Shown: one piece after another, positions 25,934 to 36,855 of the stretch
How the letters are laid out: each line of letters starts with the position of its first letter
Numbering within the stretch: the first letter of the stretch is position 1
Assembly: GCA_010909165.1 (NCBI GenBank)
Contig: VJWM01000019.1
Coordinates: 620,001-684,000, forward strand
Direction: 5' to 3'
DNA from: Anthoceros angustus
Taxonomy: Eukaryota; Streptophyta; Anthocerotopsida; Anthocerotales; Anthocerotaceae
DNA: 64,000 nt
Translations under genes and position numbers: made by a program
The notes under the pieces: model-generated
What the model saw: the letters and a program-made list of their open reading frames with translations, nothing else
What the model was told of the DNA's origin: nothing
Databases searched by the model: none

Positions 25934-26536
25934 ATGGCCAGAACGGCGGTATCGATCCGCATGCACCCGCTACTAACTGTGACGTCCTTGCTTGTGGCAC
26001 TGACAATCGCAGAGGCGGGCAAGCTTAAGGGACAGACTCTCACCATCGGAGTGTACACGCATCTGATCACGAGCAGTCCCAATCGGACGGAGCCGCTGGT
26101 AGTGGCGGGTGTGAACGGCGTGCTGGGCACACAGTCCTTCGGCGCCGTCAACCCGGTAGACGATGCCTTGAGGGTCGGCTTCTCCGAGAGCTCCGTACTG
26201 CTGGGGCAAGTCAGGGGCTTGGGTGTCAATTCCCATGCCTTCTCCGGCTTTCTCACCTTCTCCATCACCTACCGCAATGTGACGGGCCAAATCCAGGTGC
26301 ATGGCACCGATTTCGCTCCTGCCCCGACGCCGTTCCAGTTTTCCGTGGTGGGCGGCACCGGCGATTTTGCGCTGGCCAGGGGCCTGGCCTACTTTCGGCT
26401 TGGTCCCAGCTTCACGGACGCCGCGGGCGTGGATCGGCGCGTGAACCAGTGGAACATCACGCTTTACCAGGACTCGATCGGGCCCAAGCTGAAGTATCTG
26501 CACTCGCAGCTGTCGCCCGACCTAGCTTGGTGGTAA
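25934..26536 (+). CDS. DIR: Dirigent protein, copy 1
   Basis: Single exon, 200 residues. A signal peptide (about residues 1-28, RMHPLLTVTSLLVALTIAEA) precedes a dirigent beta-barrel with LTIGVYTHLI, GVLGTQSFGAVNPVDDALR, VRGLGVNSHAF, LTFSITYRNVTGQIQVHGTD, FSVVGGTGDFALARGLAYF and QWNITLY. The NRT and NVT sequons fit secretion. Family role: steering stereoselective phenoxy-radical coupling in the apoplast (lignans and related phenolics); a polyphenol oxidase lies nearby. The ATG at 25934 was chosen because it is conserved in copy 2; an upstream in-frame ATG at 25901 is not. Confidence 0.88.
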   Translation: MARTAVSIRMHPLLTVTSLLVALTIAEAGKLKGQTLTIGVYTHLITSSPNRTEPLVVAGVNGVLGTQSFGAVNPVDDALRVGFSESSVLLGQVRGLGVNSHAFSGFLTFSITYRNVTGQIQVHGTDFAPAPTPFQFSVVGGTGDFALARGLAYFRLGPSFTDAAGVDRRVNQWNITLYQDSIGPKLKYLHSQLSPDLAWW

Positions 26537-27529
26537 CGTAGCTATCTGTAGGCCCGCGGAGGTTTTGGAACCGGGGATGTAGTTCATCGGATGGTTGCAT
26601 TGCATTCCCGATTCTCGTGAGGAATTGGATGCACTGCAACCAATCCTTACGAGAAGAGCATTACGTAAGTAGAGTGCCAGACCATTGTGGGCCAATCTTG
26701 GCAGGTATGCTGCAGCATTTGTTGTCAAGCTTCACTGCCTCCGATGGGAAGCACATGTAAATTTTGCGTCCCACGTTGCTCAACTTTCCATCAGCATCCA
26801 ACAGTTGAACAGGGTGCGCAAATCTGCAACGGTAGGCAATGCGGGCTGTTGTCTGCGCGAACCAGGAGATCCGCCAGGCATCTCTAGTGGTAATGCCGGT
26901 AAGTGTCTTGCCGCCAGGCATCTCTAGTGGTAATGCCGGTAAGTGTCTTGCTCATATATAGAGTCTTGCAGCAGTTATCCTTCGTCCGACATCGACAGCA
27001 AGTGAGGCATCCTCCTTTTACCTCGGTATTATGTAGGCCATTTGTTCTTCCATATGACATCGTCGACGCAGTAGGTTACTTTAGGGATGGAGCTTAGTCG
27101 CTCCTTTTAAGACTCGCGGCTCTCGGTCTACCTTTGATGTCCTGGGCTGGATCGTTTAGTCAACATAGTATATATTACAGAGAATCTTGGAAAGATGTTG
27201 TGTGTAGTGTAGAGGAGGGAACCTTTTTTCTCTCCTAATTTCCTTGAGGCATACTAGGGAAATGCTTTCTGCGAATGCTCGGCAGGATTTTCCTCCTTTC
27301 TCGACGTTTATCTCCGATGGTTTCAGGGGGTTGCAGGCGTTGTTGCTTGAGAAGCAGCTTGGCTAGGCTTTCCAGTTTGTCCTCTTGGACCCTCTATCCC
27401 TAGGTCCACGAGAGCTCGGCTTCGCTCTTGTTCTGGTAAGGGCGCAGATGCTTGGCTTCTGGCTCATCCATGTATACGGGGTTTTGTCATCGCACCAGCC
27501 ACCTCCACCACGGCGATGCGATTCCGTCT
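26537..27529. other. Intergenic between dirigent 1 and the Copia fragment
   Basis: No conserved coding frame was recognised. The dirigent 3' UTR probably occupies the first part, and a perfect 40-bp duplication lies at 26871-26950. Confidence 0.4.
26871..26950. repeat. Perfect 40-bp tandem duplication
   Basis: The 40-bp unit starting CCGCCAGGCATCTCTAGTGG occurs twice with no mismatch and no spacer. It lies about 340 bp downstream of dirigent copy 1. Confidence 0.95.
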
Positions 27530-29236
27530 TGGCCTGCTTCAACCTGTAGCATCTTCCCTTCTTACCTGCGAATGCGGCTCTGCCCTCGATGACTCATGAT
27601 ATAGAATATCCCTAATATGAGCTGTAAAATCATTCACTTGAATTTGAATAGTGCCCTTACCCACAGCCATGTGAGGAGAGTCATCTCCCATGAGTACGGG
27701 CAGGGGTACCTCAAATGGGAGTAGTCTAAGAACCATTCTTTGTGTGGCGTCATGTGTTCAGTTGCTCCCGAGTCAAGCAGCCAATGATCTGGGAGGATTG
27801 AACTTCCAGCCAAGGCAGAGACAGCGGAAAATGGGTAAGCATTTTTGGAAGTGGTAGCGACAGCAGATGTGCTAGAGGTACTTCCTGGGGGGTTGTAAAT
27901 TCCAGCGGCTTTGTCACGCTATTTCTTTCTGCAGTCCGGGGCTATGTGCCCTTTCTTGGAGCAATAGTGACAAATTTTGTCCCTGTGATTAGGGTCTGAA
28001 GGTGGTGGTCGGCTAGGTCCTGGAGCAGATCCGGAATTCTTAGATCCAGATTTTTAATCTAGGGGTCCTGCGTCCACCTGCAAAGAGAGCTAAAGGAGGA
28101 GAGTTGTCTCTTGCAATCAAGACATCTTCATTGCGAATTTTGATCAGAAGACTTGGTAAAGTCAGTGGTTTTTGTTTGGTAGCCTGGTTAGCTTGTGTAG
28201 ACACAAATGACCTCCAGGATTTTGGGAGAGCCATCAGCAATTGTGTAACCTGCTGTTCCTCCTTTAGGTCAAGTCCTGTGGAGATGGCCTCATCCAGCGT
28301 CTTTTCCCAAGTTTCCATGAAATTTGAGACCCGAGCTCCGTCCTTGAGTTTGATGGAGGCTAGCTTTTGAGCAGCGAGGAGTTGTGAGGGTAAGCTTACC
28401 TCCTGCAATGATGTTGCAAGCTTGTCCCACAGGGATTTAACATCGGGTTGTCGCCTGACGGTGGGTAGGATTCTGTCTCCTATGTGCAAGATGAGCTCCG
28501 CGTGGGCAGAGGCATCCTTGACGATCCAAGCGGGTTCGTCTGCATGACCCTTGGCTGGTCTGGCTTCCGAGCCGTCCACCACAGGCCATAGCGTCAATGT
28601 TTTGAGGAGAGATTCTACCCTTATGGACCATGTCGCATAGTTCTGGTGAGTCAATTTTTCTATCTGATAATGTCTTGCTTGTGTGGGAGAAAGGGCACTA
28701 GAGCTAGCCATCTTGCTGCTTGGGAATATCAAAGGCCTAAACTACTTAAATATGATAGCTTGGATGATAGCATCTAAGTAGTTAATGTGCCTTCTCAATT
28801 CTGTTGTTTGTTTATGACTACTTATTGCAGCTTGTTCTAACTTCTGCATGGTATGTCTCATTTCCTTGCATTGATGGCAAGAAGAACGAGGTGTAACTAT
28901 GACCTGTTGCTGTAAGCAGATTCTCTGCAATTTTAGTCTGTTAACCTGTGCTATGAGGTTATGTTGTCTTTGTCTACAGAAGTGATTATAGCAAGCCATC
29001 GTAGGCTACCGGAGTCATGGATCATATCCAAGCTCTGATACCATGTCTCAAATTGAGAATGGAGAGATTGTAATTCAGGTTCTGTGCATTGTGTATCACG
29101 AAAATTGTACAGGGTTATGCTGTGAGAGCATATGAGAGATCAAGTCTCGAAGAGACACGACTGTTCACGAACGGGCATGACTACTGAGGTCCTAATCCCA
29201 CGGTCAGCTTATCTGTATGTGTTCATACATGCTCAC
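27530..29236 (-). mobile_element. Truncated Ty1/Copia retrotransposon (LTR, gag, start of pro)
   Basis: Reading on the minus strand: an LTR candidate (29236-29044), a primer-binding site TGGTATCAGAGC at 29043-29032 (complementary to initiator tRNA-Met in plant Copia), a short leader frame (28999-28742), then a gag of the UBN2 type (28732-28040). The gag has LTHQNYATWSIRVESLL, a SLWDKLA block and NFMETWEKTLDEAI. A CCHC zinc knuckle, CHYCSKKGHIAPDC, lies near 27975-27930. A protease start with LDSGATEHMT lies near 27770-27730, after which similarity ends. Integrase, reverse transcriptase and the other LTR are missing. Confidence 0.85.
29044..29236 (-). repeat. Candidate 5' LTR of the Copia fragment
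   Basis: On the minus strand it starts TGTGAGCATGTATG and ends TTGAGACA, directly before the primer-binding site, giving TG...CA ends over about 193 bp. The far boundary is inferred from where polyphenol oxidase similarity begins. No second LTR was found to confirm it. Confidence 0.55.
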
Positions 29237-29462
29237 ACTTCTTCCCACACCACGCCAATGTGGACAGGCTTTGGGATGTCTGGCAGGTGGGTATCTGTGT
29301 GGGATTTGCCTTCTTCTGCTTCCTTTCCTCCAAAGTTCATTTGCTTTCTTGGGTTCACAGCGTGTAGTGTGCGTTGTCGATTGTTGCGGTAGCAGAGGCG
29401 GGAGCAACTACGACGATGACGACTTTATGAATGCTAAGTTTTACTCTATTCCTTTGAGCTGA
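29237..29462 (+). pseudogene. Polyphenol oxidase fragment (CuB end, intron, exon 3 start)
   Basis: Nearly identical to 36421-36630 of the intact polyphenol oxidase. It includes CACGCCAATGTGGACAGGCT (HANVDRLWDVWQ), the following intron, and the exon-3 segment encoding GRSNYDDDDFMNA. The reading frame ends at TGA near 29460. Retaining the intron shows it arose by DNA duplication, not retroposition. It directly abuts the Copia LTR. Confidence 0.9.
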
Positions 29463-30059
29463 CTTAGACGCTTGTGCACTGCAGGCTTTTTTGGGTGCAA
29501 GCCTTGTATGTGTGTGACTGTTTTCATGGAAGCCCTTCTCTGTTGGTCCTTATGGAACAAGCTTGTTTCGGGGTAGTTAGTGCTATGTGAAACTGCACCC
29601 CCATAGACAGCAAGCCTATGAAACGTTGCAGCCCTGTATGCAGCCACTGCAGCCTTGCATGTAAGGGCAAACCCACTTAGCCGCGCCGGAAACACAGATG
29701 ATGACTGCAGCGCAAATGCAATTGCAAACAATAAGCGCAGCGCTAACGCAATCGCTGACAACCCTAAAAAAATGTGGATATCGCGTGACCAGAGATGGAA
29801 TATTGCGTGCTGTAATACGCAAATGATCTAAACGCAACCCTAAACCCGAGAGAAGAAAAATTTATGTGTATTGTAAAATCTTTTCGTGCATCATGGGATA
29901 GGTTGATGACATCGGGATACCGGGGGCGCAGCCCCGACCAATGTGGTCATGCGTGACATACGGAGATAGTTCCCCTCTATGGGGCGGGACTATTTGTTTC
30001 TGTTTCACAACCTTAAAAAAATGTGGATGCCGCGTGACCGGTATTCCATATCGGATAAT
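29463..30059. other. Intergenic with short internal repeats
   Basis: The phrase AACCCTAAAAAAATGTGG followed by a CGCGTGACC motif at 29760-29792 recurs as ACCTTAAAAAAATGTGG with CGCGTGACC at 30010-30040. No gene was recognised. Confidence 0.5.
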
Positions 30060-32550
30060 GCCATATATGGTATTTAACCTTCAGCCAAACGCGTGGCCGG
30101 TGAGTTGGTGCATGGCCTTGTCCTCCATTGGAGGGTGGCTGAGGGAAGAGTATTGTGACGAGTGATCCACTCCAGGAGCTGTTCTCGCTGCGCGGGTGTG
30201 GGGCGCCCTCGTGATCACTTCAAGATTCGCTTGGCGGCCGTTTGAAGATGTGTGGAGTCGTGAACTGAGCGCATCACGAGTCGGTCGGGTTCATAGCAAA
30301 GGCTCTGATGCTGAGGCGTCGTAGGTGAGTCAGGGTCCGCAAGCAAACTGAGATTGGTGCGCAGTGGCGGATTCCTGGTTCACCTACGCCGCTTCCGCAT
30401 CAAATCGTGTGCGCAACATCTATATGCCATGCTCCGAATTCTCCCTGAAGACGCTGTCTACAACGCACACAAGCGCTTCTCAGTGAGGTGGAAGAATCAA
30501 GTGGATGTTTTGTGGAAGGTGTCCTACCAATGTTCTCTCTCATTCCGTTATCTGCAACCTGTGGCCTTCATTTGGTAGGCTGGCAGTGCTGTCTCCTTCG
30601 AAACCTGAAACGAGTGGTCTAAGGTCTTGCAAGTCTCTAATTGCCGATGCTCTGTGTGGTCCTCAATGCGAGTCCTCTGCGACTGCCCCGGTTCTCTCAC
30701 AAGGTAGGTGCCTGTTACGGTGAAGCAGAGAGGCGTCTGTGATCTCTCTTTGATATGGTCGAGGTTAGGGAAGTGCAGCGAACTTGAAGGCAGTTCTGCG
30801 CTGGAAGACCATTGTCGGATATCGGTTCCTAATTTCATGACATACGTAGGTGGCTCCTATAGTTTTGTGCTGTGGTGAAACGATGCTGCTTTCAGATTGG
30901 GAGAGCGCACTCCAAAAACTCCTCACTGATGGAGTGTAGTAGTAGGAGGAAGTATGTCTCATGGTGTGTGATTCCCATGAGAGTTTTTACTTGTGTTCCG
31001 GGTGACTTGTCGTGTGAACTGTCTGTGAAGCTGAAATATATCCGAGAAACACATACGGTGAAAACATCTGATTTAAAACACTTTGTCATAGCCCCAGCAA
31101 CTGCTTCTTACCTGAGTCAGAGCAGGCTGCAGACTTTCCACGCTGCAAACTTTGCAAGCAGCAAGCTTTCCATGCCACAAACGTTTCAGGCATCAAACTT
31201 GGTGATGCACAAGCCAAGCTGCAGGTGAGCATTTAAGGATCTGCAAAGTCCTGCACCTGGTCTTTCGAAGTGAGCATTTGAGGATCTTCAAGACCGGCTT
31301 TCAAACGCCATATCAATCAATGTAGAGTCCTTGTTCTCCCTCTGTTCACAACTTGAAACGATATTGAAAACAAGTGATGAGGTCACAATCTGAGGGTTAC
31401 CACTTCATGAATGTGTTGTGGTACTACCACTGTGTGGCTGACAGTGCCGGAATGCCACCACCCTGGAGCATTCTCAAAGTCTTCAAAGTCTTGGAGAATG
31501 GTGAACTTGGGAAAAGCTTGGTGGTTCATGAACCGTCCTTTTCATCGCGAACCACAAGACTTCATAAGATAGAGTCTTTATATGTCCTGGCGCATGCGGA
31601 CGAGCTTGCTTTCGTGTAAAGGAAACTTTAAGGAGTGACCGATCTAGACTCGCGCAAGGAATCAGGCCAGTCATGGGCCTCCAGAGTCCACAGCAGCCGG
31701 TGAAGCATTTGAGAAGTTCCTTTCCTCCAGGGGAGGACCAGATTCATCCACATAGATATGCTCATTTTCTTCCGCATTGTATAGATACCGTCCTCAACCT
31801 TGTGTTCCCTCGATAGTCTGCTCACACACTTCTCTCCTCGCAGTATTTGGAAGTAGCAGGTCGGACGAGAAGGACAGTGATTAGTGAGCACAGAAGGATG
31901 CTCCTTGGCCAGCCGACATAAGTAGCAGCGACGCCGGTGAAGCAAAAGAGCTCCATGGCCAAAACGGCGATGTCAATCCGCATGCATCCACTACGAACTG
32001 TGACGTACTTGCTTGTGGCACTGACATTTGCAGAGGCCAAGGGACGCATTCTCAACATCGGAGTGTACACGCACCAGATCGTCAACGGTCCCAATCAAAC
32101 CGAGTCGCTGGTAGTGGCGGGTGTGAACGGCGTGCTGGGCACACAGTCCTTCGGCGCCATCAACGTGATAGACGATCCCTTGAGGCTCGGCCTCGCAGAG
32201 AGCTCCTTACTGCTGGGGCGCGTCAGGGGCTTGATTGTCAATTCCCATGCCTTCACCGCCGATCTCACCTTCTCCATCAGCTATGGCAACGTGACGGGCC
32301 ACATCCAGGTGCATGGCACCGATGTGGTTGATCCCCCGACGCCGTCCCAATTTTCTGTTGTGGGCGGCACCGAAGATTTTGCGCTGGCCAGGGGCGTGGC
32401 CTACTGGCTGTTGGGTTCCATCTCCACGGACGCCGTGGGCCTGGAGCGGCGCGTGAGCCAGTGGAACATCACGCTTTACCAGGATCCGCTCGGGCCTAAG
32501 CTGAAGCAGCTGCACGCGCAGCTGTCGCCCGACCTGGCTTGGTGGTAACA
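30060..32550 (+). repeat. Segmental duplication, copy B (contains dirigent gene 2)
   Basis: Counterpart of 23760-26540, with the same landmarks in the same order ending in a dirigent gene. The non-coding part is more diverged than the gene itself, which suggests selection on the coding region in both copies. Confidence 0.85.
31955..32548 (+). CDS. DIR: Dirigent protein, copy 2
   Basis: Single exon, 197 residues, very similar to copy 1 throughout. Signal peptide with RMHPLRTVTYLLVALTFAEA, then ILNIGVYTHQIV, GVLGTQSFGAINVIDDPLR, VRGLIVNSHAF, LTFSISYGNVTGHIQVHGTD, FSVVGGTEDFALARGVAYW and QWNITLYQDPLGP, ending LSPDLAWW like copy 1. Differences include loss of a KLK segment after the signal and GTGDF changed to GTEDF. 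Start at 31955 is the first in-frame ATG; the ATG equivalent to 25901 of copy 1 is lost. Likely secreted and involved in phenoxy-radical coupling. Confidence 0.88.
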   Translation: MAKTAMSIRMHPLRTVTYLLVALTFAEAKGRILNIGVYTHQIVNGPNQTESLVVAGVNGVLGTQSFGAINVIDDPLRLGLAESSLLLGRVRGLIVNSHAFTADLTFSISYGNVTGHIQVHGTDVVDPPTPSQFSVVGGTEDFALARGVAYWLLGSISTDAVGLERRVSQWNITLYQDPLGPKLKQLHAQLSPDLAWW

Positions 32551-33477
32551 TAGCTAGCTAGCCATAGGCAGAGTTCTTTTTGAACACTACCTAGTGGAAT
32601 GCAAGACCATTCTATAGATATCACGGATATGTTTTATATATTAATATTAATTTTTATAGGTTTAAAATATTTAGAAATATGGAATATAATCCATAACAAA
32701 TGAAGTTTAGCATCAAGGGAGGGATGAGGTCAGCCAGGTGTCAATGATTGGTATTATATTTATGTCTAATCTAAATCTATATAAAGTGTTTTATGTGTGG
32801 TATTAGTATACATATACTTTGAAAGCTCCCTTGTGTTTTATATCTTATATTTTTGCTTTTGGCCTCTTGTTTTTGGCCTCTCCTTTTGTATGGGCATACC
32901 AAAGAATCTTGAATAGGGTCATGTGGAAGTTATAATTAGCTCAAGTGCTGATGCGAGAGATGTATGAAGGTGGTGGTATTAAAGCAGTATTCTTTTGTTC
33001 CACAAAAACAAAAAGACTGTCTAGTTAAAGGTAAACAAGTACCTTGTAAATGCCTTGAGTTAGATTGTTGTCATGCCTTGTGACACTAATCTAAGCGTTT
33101 GGGTCTAGTGATGGATTAATGTTAATTAATCTAATTACTTATCTTTACATAAAAATTAATAAAAATTAATGTAAATTTGTTTATATTAATTAAGATAAGA
33201 TTAGTATTAAATAAAAATTATTAGTGATAGCTAAGTGGATAAGCATTAGGAATACGTGTTAAGATATTTCTTGCATATTATAGTGGAGGATATTTTTAGC
33301 ATATGTTCATGCCAAAAGGATATCTTAGGAATATGCTGATGCCACGGACTAGAATATGCAGATCCTTCATGGAGGACAAGTTCAAATAGTAGTTTGTGTT
33401 GCATATATGCAAGTAAAAGAGTGTTGTGAAGAGGCCATGACTACGAGAGTGATGTGTGAGGAATTTGTTGTTCTCTC
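32549..33477. other. AT-rich intergenic DNA
   Basis: Very AT-rich from 32600, with repeated AAAAATTAATA-type phrases near 33150. No gene seen. Confidence 0.5.
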
Positions 33478-33935
33478 ACGGAGAGTGGTTGTGCCACAAA
33501 GTGGGAGCTACTTTTTCCTATTCTTATTGCTTTGCATCTATATTGGCATAGATTTGTGGAATATATTATAGCGGACACTATGGTATGATATAAGGGAGAG
33601 TGGTTGTGTCACAAAGTGAGAGCTACTTTTTCCTATTCTTATTGCTTTGTGCCAGAAAGTGGGAGCTACTTTTTCCTATTCTTATTGCTTTGTGCCACAA
33701 AGTGGGAGCTACTTTTTCCTATTCTTATTGCTTTGCATCTATATTGGCATAGATTTGTGGAATATATTATAGCGGACACTATGGTATGATATAAGCAAAC
33801 ACTATGGTATGCTATAAGGGAGAGTGGTTGTGCCACAAAGTGGGAGCTACTTTTTCCTATTCTTATTGCTTTGCATCTATATTGGCATAGATTTGTGGAA
33901 TATATTATAGCGGACACTATGGTATGATATAAGCA
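33478..33935. repeat. Tandem/nested repeat of about 115 bp with an inner 45-bp unit
   Basis: GGAGAGTGGTTGTGCCACAA, a GTGGGAGCTACTTTTTCC segment and GGCATAGATTTGTGGAATA make a unit ending near TATGGTATGATATAA. It occurs from 33480, 33597 and 33822. In the middle copy the inner segment containing GGGAGCTACTTTTTCCTATT is itself tandemly repeated. The open frames over it are repeat artefacts. Confidence 0.9.
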
Positions 33936-35314
33936 AACATCAGTGATTTGTCGAGTTAATAGTATTGAATCATCCCATCTCGCCTCCACTAAGAACTTTC
34001 CACTAGCCCCCAGCATGTGAACAAGGTGTACAACACTATCATGATAGATAATGCAGCCAGTTCTTATACAAATAGTTTACTGTTATATCTCATATATGGA
34101 GAATTATTATGTATCATACCTTGCTAAGATGGATTTCATGATACGGAATTTGCAGGTGTGGTACTTGATGATCAGGGAATAATTATTTTGGAGCAGTCTA
34201 TACAGCGGATATTTTAAAAACATTAATGCTGCTTTAGATTTATAATTTGTTTTCTATTTTCTCTGAAGACCCGTATGTCTACGTGCGTATTAGGTGTACC
34301 AAAGGCTGACAAATGAGGGAGATGTTCCAGTCCGGACCTCGGTTGTTGGGTTGTTGCGGAGAGGAAGAGAGAGCGTGGATTGGCGGTGAGCTGGCGGCCA
34401 CCAGGTTTGCCGCGCTGCTCACGGACTTGAGGTGTGCCCCCCAATGAGGCGTGACAGGGATTTGAAGCGGGATGCCTGGAAAGAAGGTTCCTTGCACATC
34501 GCCGTCACAAGGCTGCCGTCCACGCTACTGAACAAACCACTGCAGCCTTTCAGCCTTTCGTACATGGTCCAAAACACATGCCTGGTCGGAATGAGGGCCC
34601 AGCTTTTGAACACGAGTGCAATTGTCGAAGATGTAAGGCTGGCCTGCACAAATGCCCTCGCCGTCGGTACCCCAAGGCCATGATCCACTCCAACCTCCAT
34701 CAACATGCCCCATGCCCAAAGGCTCGTCTCTGTTGTGCTGCTTCCTCACCGTGCAGACCCGTTCTCGAAATCGTGCATACCAACCTGACCATGTATGTAC
34801 AAACTCTGGAATATTGTAGTGATATGTTGTTGGGTTGCCACTGCGGCCGTTCATCCCTCAACGTCGATACCAAAGTCCATCCCTTTGGTATCGATGTGTA
34901 GGCCAGGGGCTGCGCGCTTTCTACTGCAAAAGCAGTGTCGTGTACGTTACCAGCTCCCTACAGTCACGAGCCGGGTGACCGCTTCAATGGGATGACGCCC
35001 ATGTGTGCATACATGGTCGCCGGAGTCCTGGACCGTCCGGCAAGGAACAGAGTGCAAGGCCGTCTCGTGTTCTGTACCCGCTGCTGCATTCTGGAAGATG
35101 GGGGTGAATTATTGACCAGTACGAGGACTCGGAGCACCACTTGCACTACCCAACAATTCTCTATGCGGTTAGGTGAGTAAGACGACCAAAGTGAACTCTT
35201 GACAACATTTGACATCGTCAAATTTCCATCCCAAAAAGAGCAGGTTCAAGAGCGTCCAGCACAAATGCAATGCACTCGCAAGGGCCCTCTGCAGCCCGCG
35301 CGCACCGATCCAGC
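33936..35314. other. Intergenic, 5' flank of polyphenol oxidase
   Basis: AT-rich to about 34270, then balanced composition. Several short frames on both strands were checked and none carries a recognised domain. The final 150 bp probably include the polyphenol oxidase 5' UTR. Confidence 0.4.
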
Positions 35315-36855
35315 ATGGAGCGGCAGGCGGAGAGGCTGTTGCTGGCAATGCTCGTGTGTGCTGCCCTTGCCCTTGTGGCGGAAGCAGTGCCCATGGAAGC
35401 CGATTTCTGGGACTGCAATCCCAGGCCAGACCCCGTGGGAGTGCTGGTAACTCTCACGCCCAATTGCTGCTCTCTGGAGGCCTTGATGCGCAAGCCCAAG
35501 CCCATCTTCAAGAGCTGGAAGGAGTATGTGGAGCAGACCGGGCTGGACAAGCTGCCTGTGAGGGTGCGGCCTGCCGCCCATTTGATCGCCGACAACGCCA
35601 CCTACCTCCGCCAGCTGGACCTGGCCTTCCAGCGCTTCAAGGCGCTTCCCGACTCTGATCCCCGATCCGTTTTCCAGCAGATGAACTTCCACTGCATGTA
35701 TGGCTACCCCGGCGTGATTCACCGGACGGGGAATCCCAGCAGTATCTATCGCACGCACGGCAACTGGCTCTTCTTCCCCTTCCATCGCTGGTGAGCTTCT
35801 TCCCTGGGTCTGCATTCAGTGTGTGGAATTGCATTGCATTCCATTGCTTGGAGCATCATTGCATAGCGTGCTGCAAATGCAATTCTTCTGCAACATTCGC
35901 TGGTCGGGATTGGGTGGGACAGGTATACCTTCTTCTTCGAGAGGACGCTGGCCAAGCTGGTGGGAGACGACTCCCTCATGCTGCCGTTCTGGAACTGGGA
36001 CAACCAGAGTCCCGACTACAAGCATCTGCCCAACACGGTTCCCTTCTACTTCCGCGATCCTGACAAGTATCCCGGGCTCTACCACAAGTACCGCGACCCG
36101 AGGCACCGGCCGGGAGCGGAGCCGGCGGTGATCAATCTGGACTATTGGACGGTTGTGGAGGGCTACGCTCCGGTGACGCCGCAGGAGGTGGCTCAGGCTC
36201 GGGCGGACAACAACGCCATCATGCGCTACCTGCTGGACAGCACAGCCAACGGGGAGAAAGCACCGTTTCTGTCGGACCCGATGAAGCTCGGGAGAGAGAG
36301 GATGGACAACGATGGCTTTTTCGAGAAGAGGGCGCACATGGCGGTGCATTTCTGGCTGGGAGACGCGGCCTACGCTTTTGCGGACATGGGAGTGATCTAC
36401 CACGCTGTCAGGGACCCGCTCTTCTTCCCGCACCACGCCAATGTGGACAGGCTTTGGGATGTCTGGCAGGTGGGTACCGGTGTGGGATTTGCCTTCTTCT
36501 GCTTCCTTTCCTCCAAAGTTCATTTGCTTTCTTGGGTTCACGGAACAGTGTGTGCGTCGTGCGATTGCTGCAGGCGCAGGAGGGCAGGAGCAACTACGAC
36601 GATGACGACTTTATGAATGCTGAGTTTTACTTCTACGATGAGAATGCTGAGATCGTGAAGGTTACTGTGGCTGACTGTCTCAACACCGACCTCCTCAGAT
36701 ACGCACACCAGGACGTGGAGAATCCCTGGCTCACCTACGACGCCTCTGCTGCTGCTCAAGCTAACCCTGTGAAGGGCATTTCCAAGCATGAGCCTCCTTC
36801 GATATTTCAGACAATGGGTGGGTGGGATGTTGATCAGCGACTCACCAGCGTATAG
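35315..36855 (+). CDS. PPO: Secreted polyphenol oxidase (tyrosinase family)
   Basis: Three exons: 35315-35790, 35923-36469 and 36574-36855, 434 residues. A signal peptide (RLLLAMLVCAALALVAEA) replaces the plastid transit peptide of many seed-plant enzymes. The CuA ligands are His126 (NFHC), His148 (RTHGNW) and His157 (FPFHRWY). The CuB ligands are His297 and His301 (AHMAVHFW) and His329/His330 (FFPHHANVDRLWDVW). Exon 3 matches the DWL-type domain (FYFYDENAEIVKVTVADCL, LRYAHQDVENPWL), and the protein ends soon after, without a long KFDV domain. After His126 the sequence is HCMYG, where many plant enzymes have HCxYC with a thioether-forming Cys. The enzyme should oxidise o-diphenols, and some members also monophenols, in the secretory pathway or cell wall. 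Confidence 0.93.

Larger units (their letters stand above)
23760..26540 (+). repeat. Segmental duplication, copy A (contains dirigent gene 1)
   Basis: Shared with 30060-32550. Matching landmarks in the same order: GCCAAACGCGTGGC (23778 and 30082), GCATGGCCTTGTCCTCC, GATGCTGAGGCGTCGTAGGT (about 24070 and 30309), GGTTCACCTACGCCGC (24145 and 30376), a run of GCAAAC/AGCAAGC phrases (24800-24880 and 31118-31180), and the dirigent gene at the end. Copy A keeps more sequence between landmarks. Confidence 0.85.

Noticed and set aside
29840-29855. CCCTAAACCC near 29843 (and ACCCTAAACCCTCAACC near 37580) as interstitial telomere
   Set aside because: Only one to two degenerate units, too short for telomeric DNA.
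33604-34016. Open frames over the 115-bp repeat
   Set aside because: Repeat-derived translations with no family similarity.
34223-34854. Overlapping minus-strand frames upstream of PPO
   Set aside because: No recognised motif, frames end independently, and no splice-linked model could be built.
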